A DNA stretch of 64,000 bases from Strongylocentrotus droebachiensis (Eukaryota > Echinodermata > Echinoidea > Camarodonta > Strongylocentrotidae): contig JAVYIG010000112.1 of assembly GCA_035222895.1 (NCBI GenBank), forward strand, positions 533,501 through 597,500, written 5' to 3'. Below the pieces are notes generated by a model that searched no databases, was not told the DNA's origin, and saw only the letters and a program-made list of their open reading frames with translations. Shown in pieces: positions 22,150-33,865 of this stretch. Each line of letters begins with the position of its first letter. Positions within the stretch are counted from its first letter, which is position 1. The position numbers and the translations under genes were made by a program.

Positions 22150-22505
22150 GTTGAGTCCAAGATTGGGTTAAGTTAAGGCTCTTGACAGACAGCTGTATAT
22201 AAGGTGAGCTCCTCAAACAGTTGTGCCATGGTCAATTTCATACATTACTTCCAGGTCAATTCCCAGAACCATACCTAACCGGTAACCCTATTAACCCTAA
22301 GCCTAACGTTGGACCCAACACCATACCTAACCGTAAGCCTTAACTTAACCCAATCTTGGACTCAACACCATACCTAACCCTAAACCTAACCCTATCTTGG
22401 ACCCAACACCATACCTAACCCTAACACTAAACCTAATCTAAAACCCTATTGACAAAATAGAGTCTAGAGCAAATATCAGCAGAGCAAATGTTGGATCGCC
22501 GGTAA
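22150..22505 (-). repeat. CCTAACCC-rich degenerate array
   Basis: TTGGACYCAACACCATACCTAACC recurs three to four times, mixed with CCTAACCCTA words. An inverted half lies at its left edge (GTATGGTGTTGAGTCCAAGATTGGGTTAAG near 22144). The right end, ATAGAGTCTAGAGCAAATAT, also closes the related array at 30240-30430 (AATAGAGCCCATAAATAAATAT). So this is a dispersed repeat, not true telomere. Confidence 0.65.
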
Positions 22506-22519
22506 GATATATCTTGAAG

Positions 22520-23880
22520 TTCAATACAATAGTAAACCGGTCTATATGTCTACATTGTGGCAAGTGTTGAAATCACACAAGTGTCGGCTGACATCTGACA
22601 GGAACATGATCATGCAGATGAAAGGTATAAACTGAACAAAAAAGAGTTGTTATGTTCAAGTTTGGAGCTTAATCCTATAAATGGGATGTAATCAATACCT
22701 CCATGAATGAGTCTAAAAATGTTCACATCAGACATGGGCCCCTACTAAATTCCATTTCCCCCATCTTTCCTTGATAAAGGGGAAAATGCATAAAAGGAAC
22801 AAAAGGCGGTTTATCACGTACCGCACATCCTGCTTTCAAAATTCAAATGGCATCTTTTTTTGAGCAGCATCTTGACTCTCCCCACTCACACATTATCTGA
22901 TGATGGTTTCAAATTTAGCACCGACCGACTGACTGACCTTTACGGGTGCACTTTTATGCTTCCATGCGAAAAAGAACAACCGGGTTGAGCATCCAAAATT
23001 TATATTCCAAACATGATCCCTTGTGAGGGGGGGACTGAGGGAAGAAAGCGGCTCCGGGCCAGGAAGCAAAGAACGTAGGTTCAGGAGTGAATCAAGAGGG
23101 ATGAAAATTAAGGTAACCGCTCTTATGATAACCAACGGCTGAAAAAACCACCTGATATTTTGCTTCTATAAACATGGCCGTGTAAGAGGGCTACACAAAT
23201 TGATGCCGGAAGAAGATTAAAGAGAAATTTCAAGTTTGGGGATGACCAAAATCTTCTACCTCACATATTTTCATTCAGAGGTATATTCCTTTGTAATATG
23301 AAATATGAAGGATTTATTGTTAAAAAATATTGTCTCCATATAGATTTGATTTTCATACATTTAAAAAAGACTCTGTCAAGTGGCTGTCAATTGAGTGCCA
23401 TATGGCAAGGATTCATTATATACACTTCAGATTTTGTGAGGAGAATGTTGTGACCACAGTTTTAGAATCATTATCAAATTAAGGAGTACTCAAACAAATA
23501 GACACCAAAAAAAAAACAGAATATCATCAGGTGTTTTTGAATTTTTACATTTGAAGGAACTCAGGCAACAATGTACAAAAGTCTTGAAAACTTTGAGACA
23601 ACATCAGTAAATCAGATTTGTGTGACAACTGAATATATGTAAGAAACCATGCACTGTCAATATGCCCAGTGAAATAATTGCATTAGCATCCAAATGCATT
23701 TTCATGCTAAGAGGAAGTACTGTATGTACAAGGAAACATGTGGAGATGAAAAAGGTGGAGATGAAAAAGGCAGATATATGTTTGAAATCATCCACAATAT
23801 CGGCAACAGGAAATTGTCTCCTACTCGTTCACACCGGCTCAACACCTTTTAAACTCAATCTCAGCCGGCAGATGAAATGG
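22520..23880. other. no supported gene
   Basis: Intron-like sequence. A GC-richer patch at 22890-23130 carries a minus-strand open frame that stops just before a donor-like GTGAGTGG, so it is at best a UTR exon. Nothing recognisable. Confidence 0.35.
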
Positions 23881-23883
23881 CCT

Positions 23884-23952
23884 GTTTGGAGCCAGAAGGA
23901 CATTAAAACATATCAGTTTTATACACACAGTTAATGTTTTCCTGGCTCCAAC
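23884..23952 (+). repeat. hairpin repeat family H1, copy
   Basis: GTTTGGAGCCAGAAGGACAT pairs with ATGTTTTCCTGGCTCCAACT through an imperfect stem of about 24 bp. This is one of the most complete copies. Confidence 0.65.
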
Positions 23953-24252
23953 TTGACAACATGAGAGATTATCTAATGAAGAATTTATGTGAAGTTGTTC
24001 ACATAGATTTTGTTATGATGTGACCTTTTTTCCTTAATTAGACTTCAGTAGTCCTCCAAAGAGAAGCTTATTTCAATTTAATGTAATGACTGACAGAACT
24101 ACACTAGAATAAATCAAATTTGCATTCAGCGTGTTATTGGTGCATGTTAGCACAAAACAAATTTTCCAAAAAATTTACAAGAAATAACATAAGAAAAGGT
24201 AGCTAGCAATTCTAGGCTGAATTTATGCAAATCTTAGAAGTATAATATACAG

Positions 24253-24300
24253 ACTGGTTTAAGCCAGAAGGGCATTAACTCATAGAGTTAGACAGAGTTA
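24253..24300 (+). repeat. hairpin repeat family H1, partial copy
   Basis: GGTTTAAGCCAGAAGGGCAT then TAACTCATAGAGTTA. Only the left arm is recognisable; the paired arm is lost. Confidence 0.5.
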
Positions 24301-24309
24301 AAGTCACTG

Positions 24310-26500
24310 AGTAGTCGGCTCTCATGGGGAATTCGACACCGTTCGGGTGTTTACCCAATAACAGGTGTTGTCAATCACCAGGGTTAGCCTTGAGTTTTAT
24401 GACCATTAGACCTTATGTAATGCTTTGCTTTTCCTTCGCCCGAGAAATCTCCGAGCATGCTCCGAGAGACTAGGGGGTAATTCTTGACGGGCCAACGGGT
24501 TTGCTGTGTGCAGATTTGTACTCCCATTAATGGTATTTCCACCAAGTCTGGTGTCAGCGAATTACGACCTTCTGCACATGGAAACTGACTACCCACTCCC
24601 TTTAACATCCTTCTGACTCTCACATGATATCTGCGTACCAAGCAGAAGGTCAAAGCAGATCAAGAATTGGCCAGGTGATATTGTATGTCTACCCAAGATC
24701 GTTATTAAGATTATACTGCCCCAGGCAATGCATTAGCAAAGCCATGATGTGATATGCTTGCTCAAGATATTGCCTCTATAATCCAATCCACTCTGTTCTA
24801 TTGCCTGTATTTTTCTGAATATTCACAGAAGTTTCAACTCATTTTTATTAAAAAAAACAGTGGTTATTATTTGACTTCTGAAGAATGGTACGACTTTAAG
24901 ATTTGTATTCCTTTTTTTCAGTCAGAAAATGATAAATCATCAATAAGTTTTTTTAATTTGTATGACTGTTTGATTGTTCGGAATTTCCGATGCTCTGACT
25001 CAAATAATACACATTGGCTGAGTTCTTGATTGTGCTGGAACATTAAAATATAAAAATCACAGATCACGTTTTTACAGCAAAATTACTTCACTTTAATAGT
25101 GGAAATTCCAAAATTTGTTCAAGCTTGCAAGACGCATTTTACATTTTGTGTCTGTGTAAAATGGGGCATGAAATCTAATTCAAGCACATGTATCCAAACA
25201 AGCACACTACTGGTAGGCCCATTTACACAGCCAAAATCGTTTTTACTACTACAAAACCCATAAGAAACAGTCTGTGTTTTATCATTCTGTTGTTATTTTT
25301 TTAGTTGTGCACATTCATCACTTATCACATACTTGCATGCTGTGAGGGAAACCTATATTTGTTGCTTGCAGTGTTAAAGGTACTATGTCTCATTTGCAGG
25401 CCCAAAAAATAAAAATTTAAATTCCAAGTGCATTTGAAAGATAATACTAATTTAGAACTTCCCTAAAAAAGTTGGGGCTTGAAAATGTCTTCAAGTGGGA
25501 AAATAACGACTATTAGTTGTCAAATCGACTTTAGGGCTATAGACCCCAAAAGTAATAGTCTTGATTTTCAGACAATTGTACCGAATGGTCATACGTTTTA
25601 TGCTGCGCAAAGATTCAATAAGTTTAATCTTGGCCATCACAAGAAGTGGGTTATTGATGTAGAAAAATGCTCATGTACCCTTTACAACTCTTTTCATGTA
25701 TGTTATTACTAAAGAAGAAAAAAAAGCCAGTCAGTCACTCAATAGTGTCTGACAGTGAAGTCTATGAGGGCACTGCTAACGTTTAAATTTCACAAATAGG
25801 ACATACATGACATATTCATAATTCCTGCAAAGTTCTACAGAATTTGGGGTTGGCTGCAAAAGGGGCAGAAATATCTGCAGGCTAAAAAAATTAATCAATA
25901 TAGCATTTCAAGGACAACTGCATTCCCATGTAAGGTCATGTATGGAGTAGTGACATTTATCAAACTGACAAAATGCAGACTTTATAAAGAGAAGGTTGAG
26001 TTCTGGGAAGAGGTGAAAAATATTTTTTGAGCGTTATCATTGTTATTATGCAAGTGTGGAAGAACATCAGATGAAACATGTTAACAGAAAGAATGGTTCT
26101 TCAAATGCCTTCATATTCTAAATATGGCATGTAACATCGTAAAAACAAGACAGATTTTTACGCCACGTGTTTGAGTAGTCCCATATACATCCTTCTGTGT
26201 ACAATGCTTGTAACATTACCAAGACTTGGCCAAATTTCTTATCATTTTGATGATTCCAGAACCTTGCAATACACACAAATACTTATATGCTAGTGATCAA
26301 CCTTTTCTGATCGACTCCACACCGTTTCTTTCACAATGCAATCACATGACCAGAACTCAACTTTATCTTTAACTCTAGCATACTGCTCGTTTCAAGAGAC
26401 TGAAGAGAGTATACCCATGTCCCATGAAGCTCCAGGGCTTTATGATGAATTCATGCATCCATTCCACATCATATTCATTACAGATTGCATACAGTACACA
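24310..26500. other. no supported gene
   Basis: 24300-24660 is GC-richer than its surroundings and carries a minus-strand open frame without known domain; it may be a conserved non-coding block. 25380-25870 (plus-strand frame at 25479-25712) reads like an unclassified dispersed repeat beginning GTTAAAGGTACTATGTCTCA. A strong pyrimidine tract and TAG on the minus strand near 25718 has no matching donor. Confidence 0.3.
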
Positions 26501-26514
26501 TGCAGATCTAACAT

Positions 26515-26936
26515 CTCTCTCTCTCTCCCTCTCTATCTCTCTCTCTGCCTCTCTCTCTTCCTCCCTCCCTTCTCTCTCTCTCTCTCCCTTCTATCGCTTT
26601 CTCCCCATCTCCGTCAATTCTTATACAGTACACATTCAACTTCCATAGTACTGCTTACTGTTCACAAAATACACACCATTTCTCCCAGTCGCCATCTCCC
26701 TTCCTTTCGCTCTCTTTCTCTCTCTCTCTGTCCCCCTCCCCCCCCCCCCCCTCTCTCTCTCTCTCTCCCTCCCCCTTTCTTCTATTTTTTCTCTCTCCCT
26801 GTTGTTTCTTCTATCCCTTACCCTCTATCCCTATTTATAAAATCATACAGTACAATTTCAACTTCTAAAATACTGTTTACCGTTCTCAAAATATTCACCA
26901 TTCTCCCACTCTTCATCTCTCTTCCTTTTGTGCGCA

Positions 26937-26985
<49 letters not shown>

Positions 26986-26986
26986 A
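26515..26986 (+). repeat. compound (CT)n microsatellite with tandem ~140-230-bp units
   Basis: Three blocks of CT/CCCT repeats are separated by related spacers containing ACAGTACAYATTCAACTTCYA, ATACTGYTTACYGTTCWCAAAATA and CACCATTYTCCCA. So the CT tract expanded within a tandemly repeated longer unit. The long serine/leucine open frame is a translation of this. Confidence 0.8.
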
Positions 26987-27440
26987 ACATAGCTTTAGCA
27001 CAGAAAAACAAAACAGTGGCAGATAAAATATCTGACATCTCTATGCGGTTTACGGAATAGAATTTATACAATGTATACATCTCTACAGCTCACCGACCAA
27101 TCTTAAATTTCAAGAAAAGAGGCAAGCTCTTCTCAGTCCAAACACAATGTCCACAAGATTAGAATTGTAGGCAGATCTAGGTGCCTACGGCAATAAAGAG
27201 GTTAACATCCCTTCCAGTGTAGCACCTTCCCTGGGACAATTGTACATGAACGCACTTTCTAATTCTAGTTTAATGCTTGGTCGACCACGCTTATCAAATA
27301 ACAGGATAATTTACATGAATGTACTTTCTAATTCTACAGTTATTGTTTGTTGACCATGAATAAAATAACGAGAAAATGTACATGAATGTACTTTCTAAAG
27401 TTGACACTTGCTTTGGGGTCGCAATTAATAAAGGGATTAC

Positions 27441-27495
27441 CTATCGTTCAAATACTTGTCCATCATATAATCAAGATCAAGTCCTCCATTCAGTG
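27441..27495 (-). CDS. candidate internal coding exon (55 nt)
   Basis: On the minus strand the acceptor is AATGCCCTTCTAG. An open frame of 17 codons follows (LNGGLDLDYMMDKYLND), then a donor AG|GTAATCC. It starts and ends with split codons (2 nt each). The peptide is acidic and protein-like but I cannot name a family. The acceptor lies inside an H1 hairpin repeat copy (27492-27548), so the repeat would supply the pyrimidine tract and AG. Chance remains a serious alternative. Confidence 0.2.
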
Positions 27496-27548
27496 CTAGA
27501 AGGGCATTAACTCTGTGTTAAGATATGAACTAGCAACCCTATAAGCAT
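27492..27548 (+). repeat. hairpin repeat family H1, copy
   Basis: CAGTGCTAGAAGGGCATTAA pairs loosely with TAGCAACCCTATAAGCATAT. It contains the family core AGAAGGGCATTAACTCTGTG. It directly abuts a candidate minus-strand exon. Confidence 0.55.
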
Positions 27549-27751
27549 ATTATAGCTTTCTTTTTACCTATACAAGATAAAAGATATTTTATTTGGTCTT
27601 TGCAAACAAGTTACCTAGAAATTTGGTTTCCACTGGCATTACAGTAATATTTAAGAAAATACGTAATTACAAGAACTAAATACATCACGTTTATAGAAAT
27701 AGATGAAATAAGGAACAAATACATGCCAGGTACATAGACAAGAATGTTTGT

Positions 27752-27825
27752 CTGTTTTAGAGCAAGAAGGGGGCAATAACTTTAAGTGACAGTGTAGGAG
27801 TTAATGCCCTCCTGGCTCCAAGACA
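27752..27825. repeat. hairpin repeat family H1, copy
   Basis: TGTTTTAGAGCAAGAAGGGG on the left and GTTAATGCCCTCCTGGCTCC on the right form an imperfect stem. The right arm is closer to the family consensus. Confidence 0.65.
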
Positions 27826-28159
27826 GATGATTTGTAACTAACCATGCGCAAAAATACACAAGTTTCTTCATCCAGGGTGTTCTTTTTACCAAAACGGTTC
27901 ACAATAGGCCTATAATTCACAGACTATAATCTCTTCTTTTATATCAGAGAGTATAATAATCTATTCATGTCTATTTTTTTCATATGATAAATCTAGAGTG
28001 ATCCAATTAGTATCATGGACTTTAATAATGATGATTACTATTTAACTGAAATCCTTCCCAAGTCAGCTGGGGGTCAGGAGGCAGTGATGGGGGTGAATTG
28101 CTGTTTGGTTTACAAGTTACAACCAGTTTGTTTACTACTCAATTAGCTTATTCTCGTAA

Positions 28160-28600
28160 GGTGTACACCAGCCCGCCTATTATCCATATGGTCTCATGAT
28201 CATTTTGTCTACATAAAATTTGGTCTAATGCCATGTTGTCTACTATCCATATGATCTAATAATCATTTAATCATAAATAATCTTAATCATCAAATGATTA
28301 CTATACCTTATGGATGGTAGACGATATGGGCATTAGACATACTGGGAATTAGACCGATGGACAATGAGACCAAATTAGTAATAGACCAAATAGGTAGTAG
28401 ACTCATAGGAGATTAGACCAAATGACTATTAGCCTAAATGGTCAATAGACCAAATGATAAGTAGACCAAATGATAAGTAGACAAAATGGTTATTGGACCA
28501 TGTGGACAGTAAACTGGCTGGGTGTAGACCATATGGCAATAGACCAATTGGGTAGTGGGCAAACTACATGTAGACCAAATGGCTCTAAACCTTGATGGGT
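28160..28600. repeat. palindromic degenerate minisatellite (TAGACCAAATGG unit)
   Basis: The right half is a degenerate array of TAGACCAAATGGT/ATAAG words. The left half is in the opposite orientation (CCATATGGTCT, TTTGGTCTAATG). The two halves mirror each other about a centre near 28280: GTCTAATGCC at 28223 against GGGCATTAGAC at 28328, and AATCATTTAATC against CATCAAATGATT. The inverted arms extend at least 55 bp each and more loosely about 110 bp. Confidence 0.7.
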
Positions 28601-29070
28601 AGGGGTGGGACCTCCATCGATTCAACCCATCTAAAAACAACATCGAATGGATTTTAAACTTTATTTTGTTGAAAAATATTGTTCACAATCTATTACTTTT
28701 TGAGGGTGCAGTTCACTCCACAACTCACATTCTTCTCTAGTTACTTACACTGGATGCTTTCACACTCCGGTTTGACACTATTTTGAGCAGAGCAAACAGA
28801 ATCCAACATACCAACTAAATATTAGTTAGGTTCACATGGCGGTCTGTTAACGACTTACAATGGACATTCAAATCAATAAAATATGACCTTGACTTTCCCA
28901 TGCGATATCCTGTCATTCATCCGTTGGCATTTTGATCACATACCAAAAGATATGATAATGAATGCATTACTTTGTCATAAATGTAATAAAACTGCAATGT
29001 ATGTGAGCAATGAATTGAACCCCAATTAAACAATCTCCATTTATAATTCACACTCAAAGCAGGGTTGGGA

Positions 29071-29270
29071 TTTAAAGGCCCACTGCACTACTTGTAGCTA
29101 CTTGCGCCCTCTATATAACAAACAATGCCTAATCAGTGACCATTGGTTCCCCATGATCCTCTTTTTCTTATGTTAACTGAGAGCTGAGTTGATGAGATAA
29201 CCATCTGTCCAGTGACCTTGCAGGGCGCTCTAATCCCTCCTGTAAACTATGGCAGATAAGCTTAAAAAAT
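29071..29270 (+). mobile_element. dispersed ~200-bp repeat, copy 1
   Basis: Begins TTTAAAGGCCCACTGCACTA, continues CTTGTAGCTACTTGC, AACAATGCCTAA, CCCATGATCCTC-like words, GAGAGCTGAGTTGATGAGAT, and ends near TAATCCCTCCTG. Other copies are at 33204-33410 (minus) and 46940-47138 (plus). No coding. SINE or MITE origin is unresolved. Confidence 0.7.
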
Positions 29271-30239
29271 ATTTTATATTTTACAAAATACATGTTGTTT
29301 GTTTTTTTAAACTTTTTTTACAGAAATGATTTGCACTGAAGAAATTCTCTCAAAATGGTTGACAGTAGCACACGTGGTGACTGTGGGGCGTATCCAGGTA
29401 TTATGGTGCCTGCATGGGGCAAAGAATTAAATTGCCATATATTTTTTTCATTTTTAACCCTAAAAAACACAATTTCTTAAGCATTTTACCCACATGAAAA
29501 TTTGCATGGGAACATTGAAATCATAAGCATATTTTAACAGGGGGGGGGGGAATAAAGCATCAAGTAAACATTTTTTTGGGGGAATGCAGGAAAGTAGTCT
29601 GTATAGAAGCTGATGTTTGCTGATATAAGATGTGAATGTCAAGGAAAATACAAGAACAGTGTCAAACAATTCAGCAGGACTGAAAGAACGTGTCCTAACA
29701 AAACAGTTGTGAATGTTATCAAAAGTTAAATGTATAGAAGACTGACACACATTGGTTTTGTAACATCCTTGAATCCTCTTGTATTTTCTTCTGTTTTGTG
29801 TTATATGTTAAATTCTGAGCTGTGACATGATCTTTGTTATTGTTTAACCAAGGGGAAAAAGAAAGTCTGTTGTATGACAGATGACTCCATAAATTCAATT
29901 AATTTCAATTCAATTCACAGATGTTTATTTAAATAAAATGAGAAAGTCATGGAAAAACTACAAGAACAACATCCAAGACCCAGTTCTTTGGAACGAAGGA
30001 AGCATCAAGATTGAGCAGTTGCGACTGTGTGAGATGCTTACGCTGATGTGTGTTGACACGGTATGAGATAATGCCATGGACAATACTAGAACAGCATCAA
30101 GTAAATGGTTCTTGAGAAGGGCAATTAGATCTGTCTAAATCGCTAAGTCTCAATAGTGAGGTTCAACCGAGAGGGAAAACAACAATTATCGTTAAGGAGC
30201 ATCTCCGCGTCTGCAAAGGCTGCACGAATCTTGCTCTTT

Positions 30240-30430
30240 CAACAAATTGCTTTGCAATAATTCCTTCACTAACTGGATTACTAACTTTAGCCCTGGTCCC
30301 AACACTATACCTTACCCTAACCCGTACCCTGAATCTAAAATACAACTCAATCGCAACACAAACTATAACCCTATACATTTGACAAATAGAGCCCATAAAT
30401 AAATATTTGCTGGAACAAATGTCAAAGCAC
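30240..30430 (-). repeat. CCTAACCC-rich degenerate array, second copy
   Basis: TAGCCCTGGTCCCAACACTATACC, TTACCCTAACCCGTACC, then AATAGAGCCCATAAATAAATAT. Same order of elements as at 22150-22505. Confidence 0.6.
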
Positions 30431-30439
30431 CTCTGCAAC

Positions 30440-31440
30440 ATTTTGAAATCTCAAGCAGCTCAATGTAATATTTGTCAAAAGTTACTTCACTTGCTTTCTA
30501 AAAATGATAAAAGAAAGGGTGCTATTCAAACATTTTCAAATCCTGCCGGATTTCTCCACAATGGATTTCAAATAAACTGCTTTATATAACTTTCCTTTAT
30601 ACATATGTATGTACCCCCCCCCCCCCCCTACCAAAAAAAAAGGATTAGACAGCCTTGCTACACACTTTTAAAAAGCCAGTCTATTTTTTAACATCCATTT
30701 TATTTTTAATACATTGATTTTATGAGAACTTCTACGGCTTCCGTCATAAGTTTGGTCCCATTTGCATGCAACCTGCTATGTGCGAGGAAAACATTTCAAT
30801 GTTTTATTGAACATCTACACCTTTCTAGCTTCAGGTTTGGTGTTAAGTTTCCATTTGCAATTTAGCATGGTCCCCGCAAGGCTTTTTTAGTGGGAATATT
30901 TGAAACGTGTCCAGGTGTCTCGAGAATGGTCATGACCCCTCTATAACAAGTTAAAAATCTGTATTTTTCCTAGGCTACTAAATGCATCACTCATTCCACA
31001 AAGAACCTCCTTCTCCTCCTCTCTCGATAAAAAGTTGAACTTCCTATTTATTTAGTTTTTAGTTTTTCAAAAACATAAATAGAAGTTTAGTAAGGGCAGA
31101 ATCGGTGTTCATATCTTCAACAACAATCTGCTGTGCCTCTGATATAAATACACATAAACATAAGTTCATATATATGAGAAATTTTAAAAGAAGTTCATAC
31201 CAATCCCATATAATATTGCTTCTCATATTACTATTTTGATTAGTAACACTATTCTCAAAGTCCGTTGAAATAAATTATACTGTGGCACATTTCCAATTTT
31301 ATAGAAAATAGCAAGCCCAACTATATTTTCTCAAGGATGTGACAGATACTACACAACATCGCCAAAAAAAATCTGCCTGCGCATTACAAATGACAACTTT
31401 TCTGTAAACGTTCTTTGAAATGCAAGACTGTTCAGTGCAA
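30440..31440. other. no gene seen
   Basis: A C run at 30614-30630 is followed by an A run. The remainder is AT-rich intron-like sequence without a protein-like frame. Confidence 0.4.
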
Positions 31441-31456
31441 ACACTCTTCTCCACTT

Positions 31457-31463
31457 GAGCTCT

Positions 31464-31519
<56 letters not shown>

Positions 31520-31562
31520 ACTCCACCTCTTCCCTCCCTTCCTCTCTCTCTCTCTCTCTCCC

Positions 31563-31596
<34 letters not shown>

Positions 31597-31655
31597 TTAT
31601 ATCTCTCTCTCTCTCTCTCCTTTATCTCTCTCCCTACTTCCTTTCCCTATGTCTC
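31457..31655 (+). repeat. (CT)n microsatellite
   Basis: Long CT runs with interspersed CCCT and TATCT. The serine/leucine open frames across it are repeat translations. Confidence 0.9.
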
Positions 31656-31668
31656 TCTTCCTCTATAG

Positions 31669-31885
31669 GCCTGTCATCATCAGCTCGAGATTGCCAAATA
31701 GCCCGCTATTTCTGATCCTGGCTATAATAATATCCCGCTATTTGTCCGGTGCATCTTCGCCAGCCCGAAGACTTGCAATGAGCAAAATATCTCGAGCTGA
31801 TGAAGACGCGATTTGTAACTTCGGGCTTATTTCGCAAATCAGAAATAGCTGGCTATTTGGCAATCTAGAGCTGATGAGGACATAC
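31669..31885. mobile_element. palindromic MITE (GTCATCATCAGCTCGAG ends)
   Basis: The left arm TGTCATCATCAGCTCGAGAT TGCCAAATAGCC and the right arm GGCTATTTGGCAATCTAGAG CTGATGAGGACA are inverted over about 45 bp. Inside, CTCGAGCTGATGAAGAC (31791-31807) is a further inverted copy of the left end, so half the element is itself terminally inverted. Flanking TA on each side is compatible with, but not proof of, a Tc1/mariner-type duplication. A second copy enters at 63951. Confidence 0.75.
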
Positions 31886-32251
31886 CTAATCTTTCCCCTC
31901 CCTCTCTCTCTCTCCTACTCTCACTCTCCCCATGGGCTGGTAGAGCCTGCAAGCCTACGCTAAAGACCCTGGAGAACAATAAACACAGATGCGTTAATAA
32001 TGCTAATCAAACAGGGAAATACCAGGAGTGCATTTGCACAGTCTCCCGCTGTTGATCAAAGAGCTTTGGTATGATTCCCAACACAAACAGGTAGAACCTT
32101 CATCATTCACCAGTCGCATGATAAACATAGCAATATGCCCAATCAAATTCCATTGTTGCTCTGCATTTACTATCTGAGCAGATGAAAGTATTCTCATACA
32201 TCATTATCTTAATATTTGCTCTAGTCTCAGGGTTGGGGCACAAATATATCT

Positions 32252-32463
32252 TTAAAGGGAAAATCCACCTTGATATTAATTTGGTTTTAATAAAAGCAGA
32301 AAGATGAGAGGAACAGGAGAGTGAAAGTTTGAGAAAATTCTGTTTGATCAATGGCAACTTAAAAATTTCATAACTTTCTCATTTTTGATCGGAATTCGTT
32401 CAAACTTTGCTGACCTGTTCCTCTCATTTTTTTGCTTCTATTTAGGGTGGACTTCCCCTTCAA
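32252..32463. mobile_element. MITE (TTTAAAGGGAAAATCCACC ends)
   Basis: The left end TTAAAGGGAAAATCCACCTT and right end GGTGGACTTCCCCTTCAA are inverted. AGATGAGAGGAACAGG on the left pairs with CCTGTTCCTCTCATTT on the right. It is about 212 bp with long arms and is non-coding. A diverged one-armed copy is at 42655-42790. Confidence 0.7.
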
Positions 32464-32486
32464 TTTTTACTCTCTCCAACCAACTG

Positions 32487-32552
32487 CAGGAGCCACAAAA
32501 GGCATTAACTCTGTGTAAAACTGAAAATGGGGTAAGCCTATCTTGCACTCAG
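32487..32552 (+). repeat. hairpin repeat family H1, diverged copy
   Basis: GCAGGAGCCACAAAAGGCAT then TAACTCTGTGTAAAA. The right arm is weakly preserved (GGTAAGCCTATCTTGCAC). Confidence 0.5.
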
Positions 32553-32645
32553 TTGCAAGTTATGAAGAAATAAACCTAACTGGCAGTCTAGCATACACAC
32601 CCTATTCCTTTCCCTAATTATCAATGTATGTTCAAATTAAGTGTT

Positions 32646-32731
32646 TTTTAAGCCATTGACTGCTGAATACTCTCATTCCCATAGGCTTCTTACAGGGACC
32701 ACTGGGTTCCAGTAGGCAATGGGTTTAATAA
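32646..32731 (+). repeat. short hairpin repeat, family H2 copy 2
   Basis: TTTAAGCCATTGACTGCTGA at the left and CCAGTAGGCAATGGGTTTAA at the right pair as an imperfect stem. The interior reads CCCATAGGCTTCTTACAGGG. Confidence 0.55.
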
Positions 32732-33203
32732 CCTATCCAGAGGAAGAGAATGTGATGAGTTTCTAAGTTCTATCAGACCTCTTCAAAAATGCTCTAACCA
32801 TGTTCAGGTTACTTACACTATTATAGGTATGCAAAAAATAATTTTCAAGTACAGAACAAACTTTTTTAGAGTTTTCAACAAAAAAGATTAAGAAAACTGA
32901 TGACCTGGGGTCACTGAGGATAAAGCAAAGGTTTGATATGTATACGATTTTCAAGTTCACCACTTCCCCTATATTACTATTGTTATTTTCTAGGCTCCAT
33001 AAAGGGGATATTAAGCATGATTCCTGAGTTCTATCTTCACCACTTGGTGAAGCGGATGTATTGTCTTATCTTAAAAGCAATAAAAGAGGAATAGTCGTTG
33101 TTGGTACATCCCTTTATTGATATTTCAGCACTAAAGGATCAAGACATTATAACAATGACATACAAAGAAAAGGAGAACATAATAAGAAATTGACCCAATT
33201 ACG

Positions 33204-33410
33204 TTAAACCCTGTCTGTAGAAGTTTGGCCAGGAGAGATTAGACCTCCCAGAGAGGTCATCGACAGGTGGTTATCTCATCAACTCAGCTCTCAATTAACA
33301 TAAGAAAAAGAAGATCATGGGGGATCAACAGGCACCGCTTAGGCATTGTTTCCTATATAAAGGGAGCAAGTAGCTACAGTACAAGTACGGTAGTGCATTG
33401 GGGCTTTAAA
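33204..33410 (-). mobile_element. dispersed ~200-bp repeat, copy 2 (minus)
   Basis: On the minus strand it begins TTTAAAGCCCCAATGCACTA and continues GTAGCTACTTGCTCCC, AACAATGCCTAAGCGGTGCC, then GAGAGCTGAGTTGATGAGAT, in the same order as the other two copies. Confidence 0.7.
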
Positions 33411-33649
33411 AGATACAAATTATTAAAAATAGATTTTGAAAATTAATGTGGTAGTCATACCAATTAAGCAGCTACGTGATGTGATAAATATTATAGAATA
33501 TTTAACACTAATAAATATTAATTTCTTCTTTTATTTTCACTAAACCCCAAAATCTCTTTTGAGATAAGTGACTTGTTAAGACATACAATAATCAGGGTTC
33601 ATCCAGACCAATCACAATTCATATCCTGACTCTGTCTCCATAGTTTCTC

Positions 33650-33865
33650 TTAATCTCTTTCAAAATAGACTTGAATGCTTTCCCTTATGAGTTGAAGATA
33701 ATTAAGGTCAGGATATGGAAGAAGAAAAACAATTGTTCTTGCCAGAATTCTGTAACCCCTGTCAACACTACAGTACGGAAACAGGCACAGGACAAAGATA
33801 AAAACAAAGGAAGGAAAGCTGTTCTTCTTCACTAATCATTTGAAATTTGATTAAACTCATTATTA
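33650..33865. other. no supported gene
   Basis: A minus-strand open frame here has no recognisable domain. The sequence is ordinary AT-rich intron-like DNA. Confidence 0.3.

Noticed and set aside
22310..22440. True interstitial telomere
   Set aside because: CCTAACCC words are degenerate and alternate with non-telomeric phrases shared with a second locus.
22893..23135. Minus-strand frame followed by a donor-like GTGAGTGG
   Set aside because: The frame stops before the donor, so it cannot be an internal coding exon.
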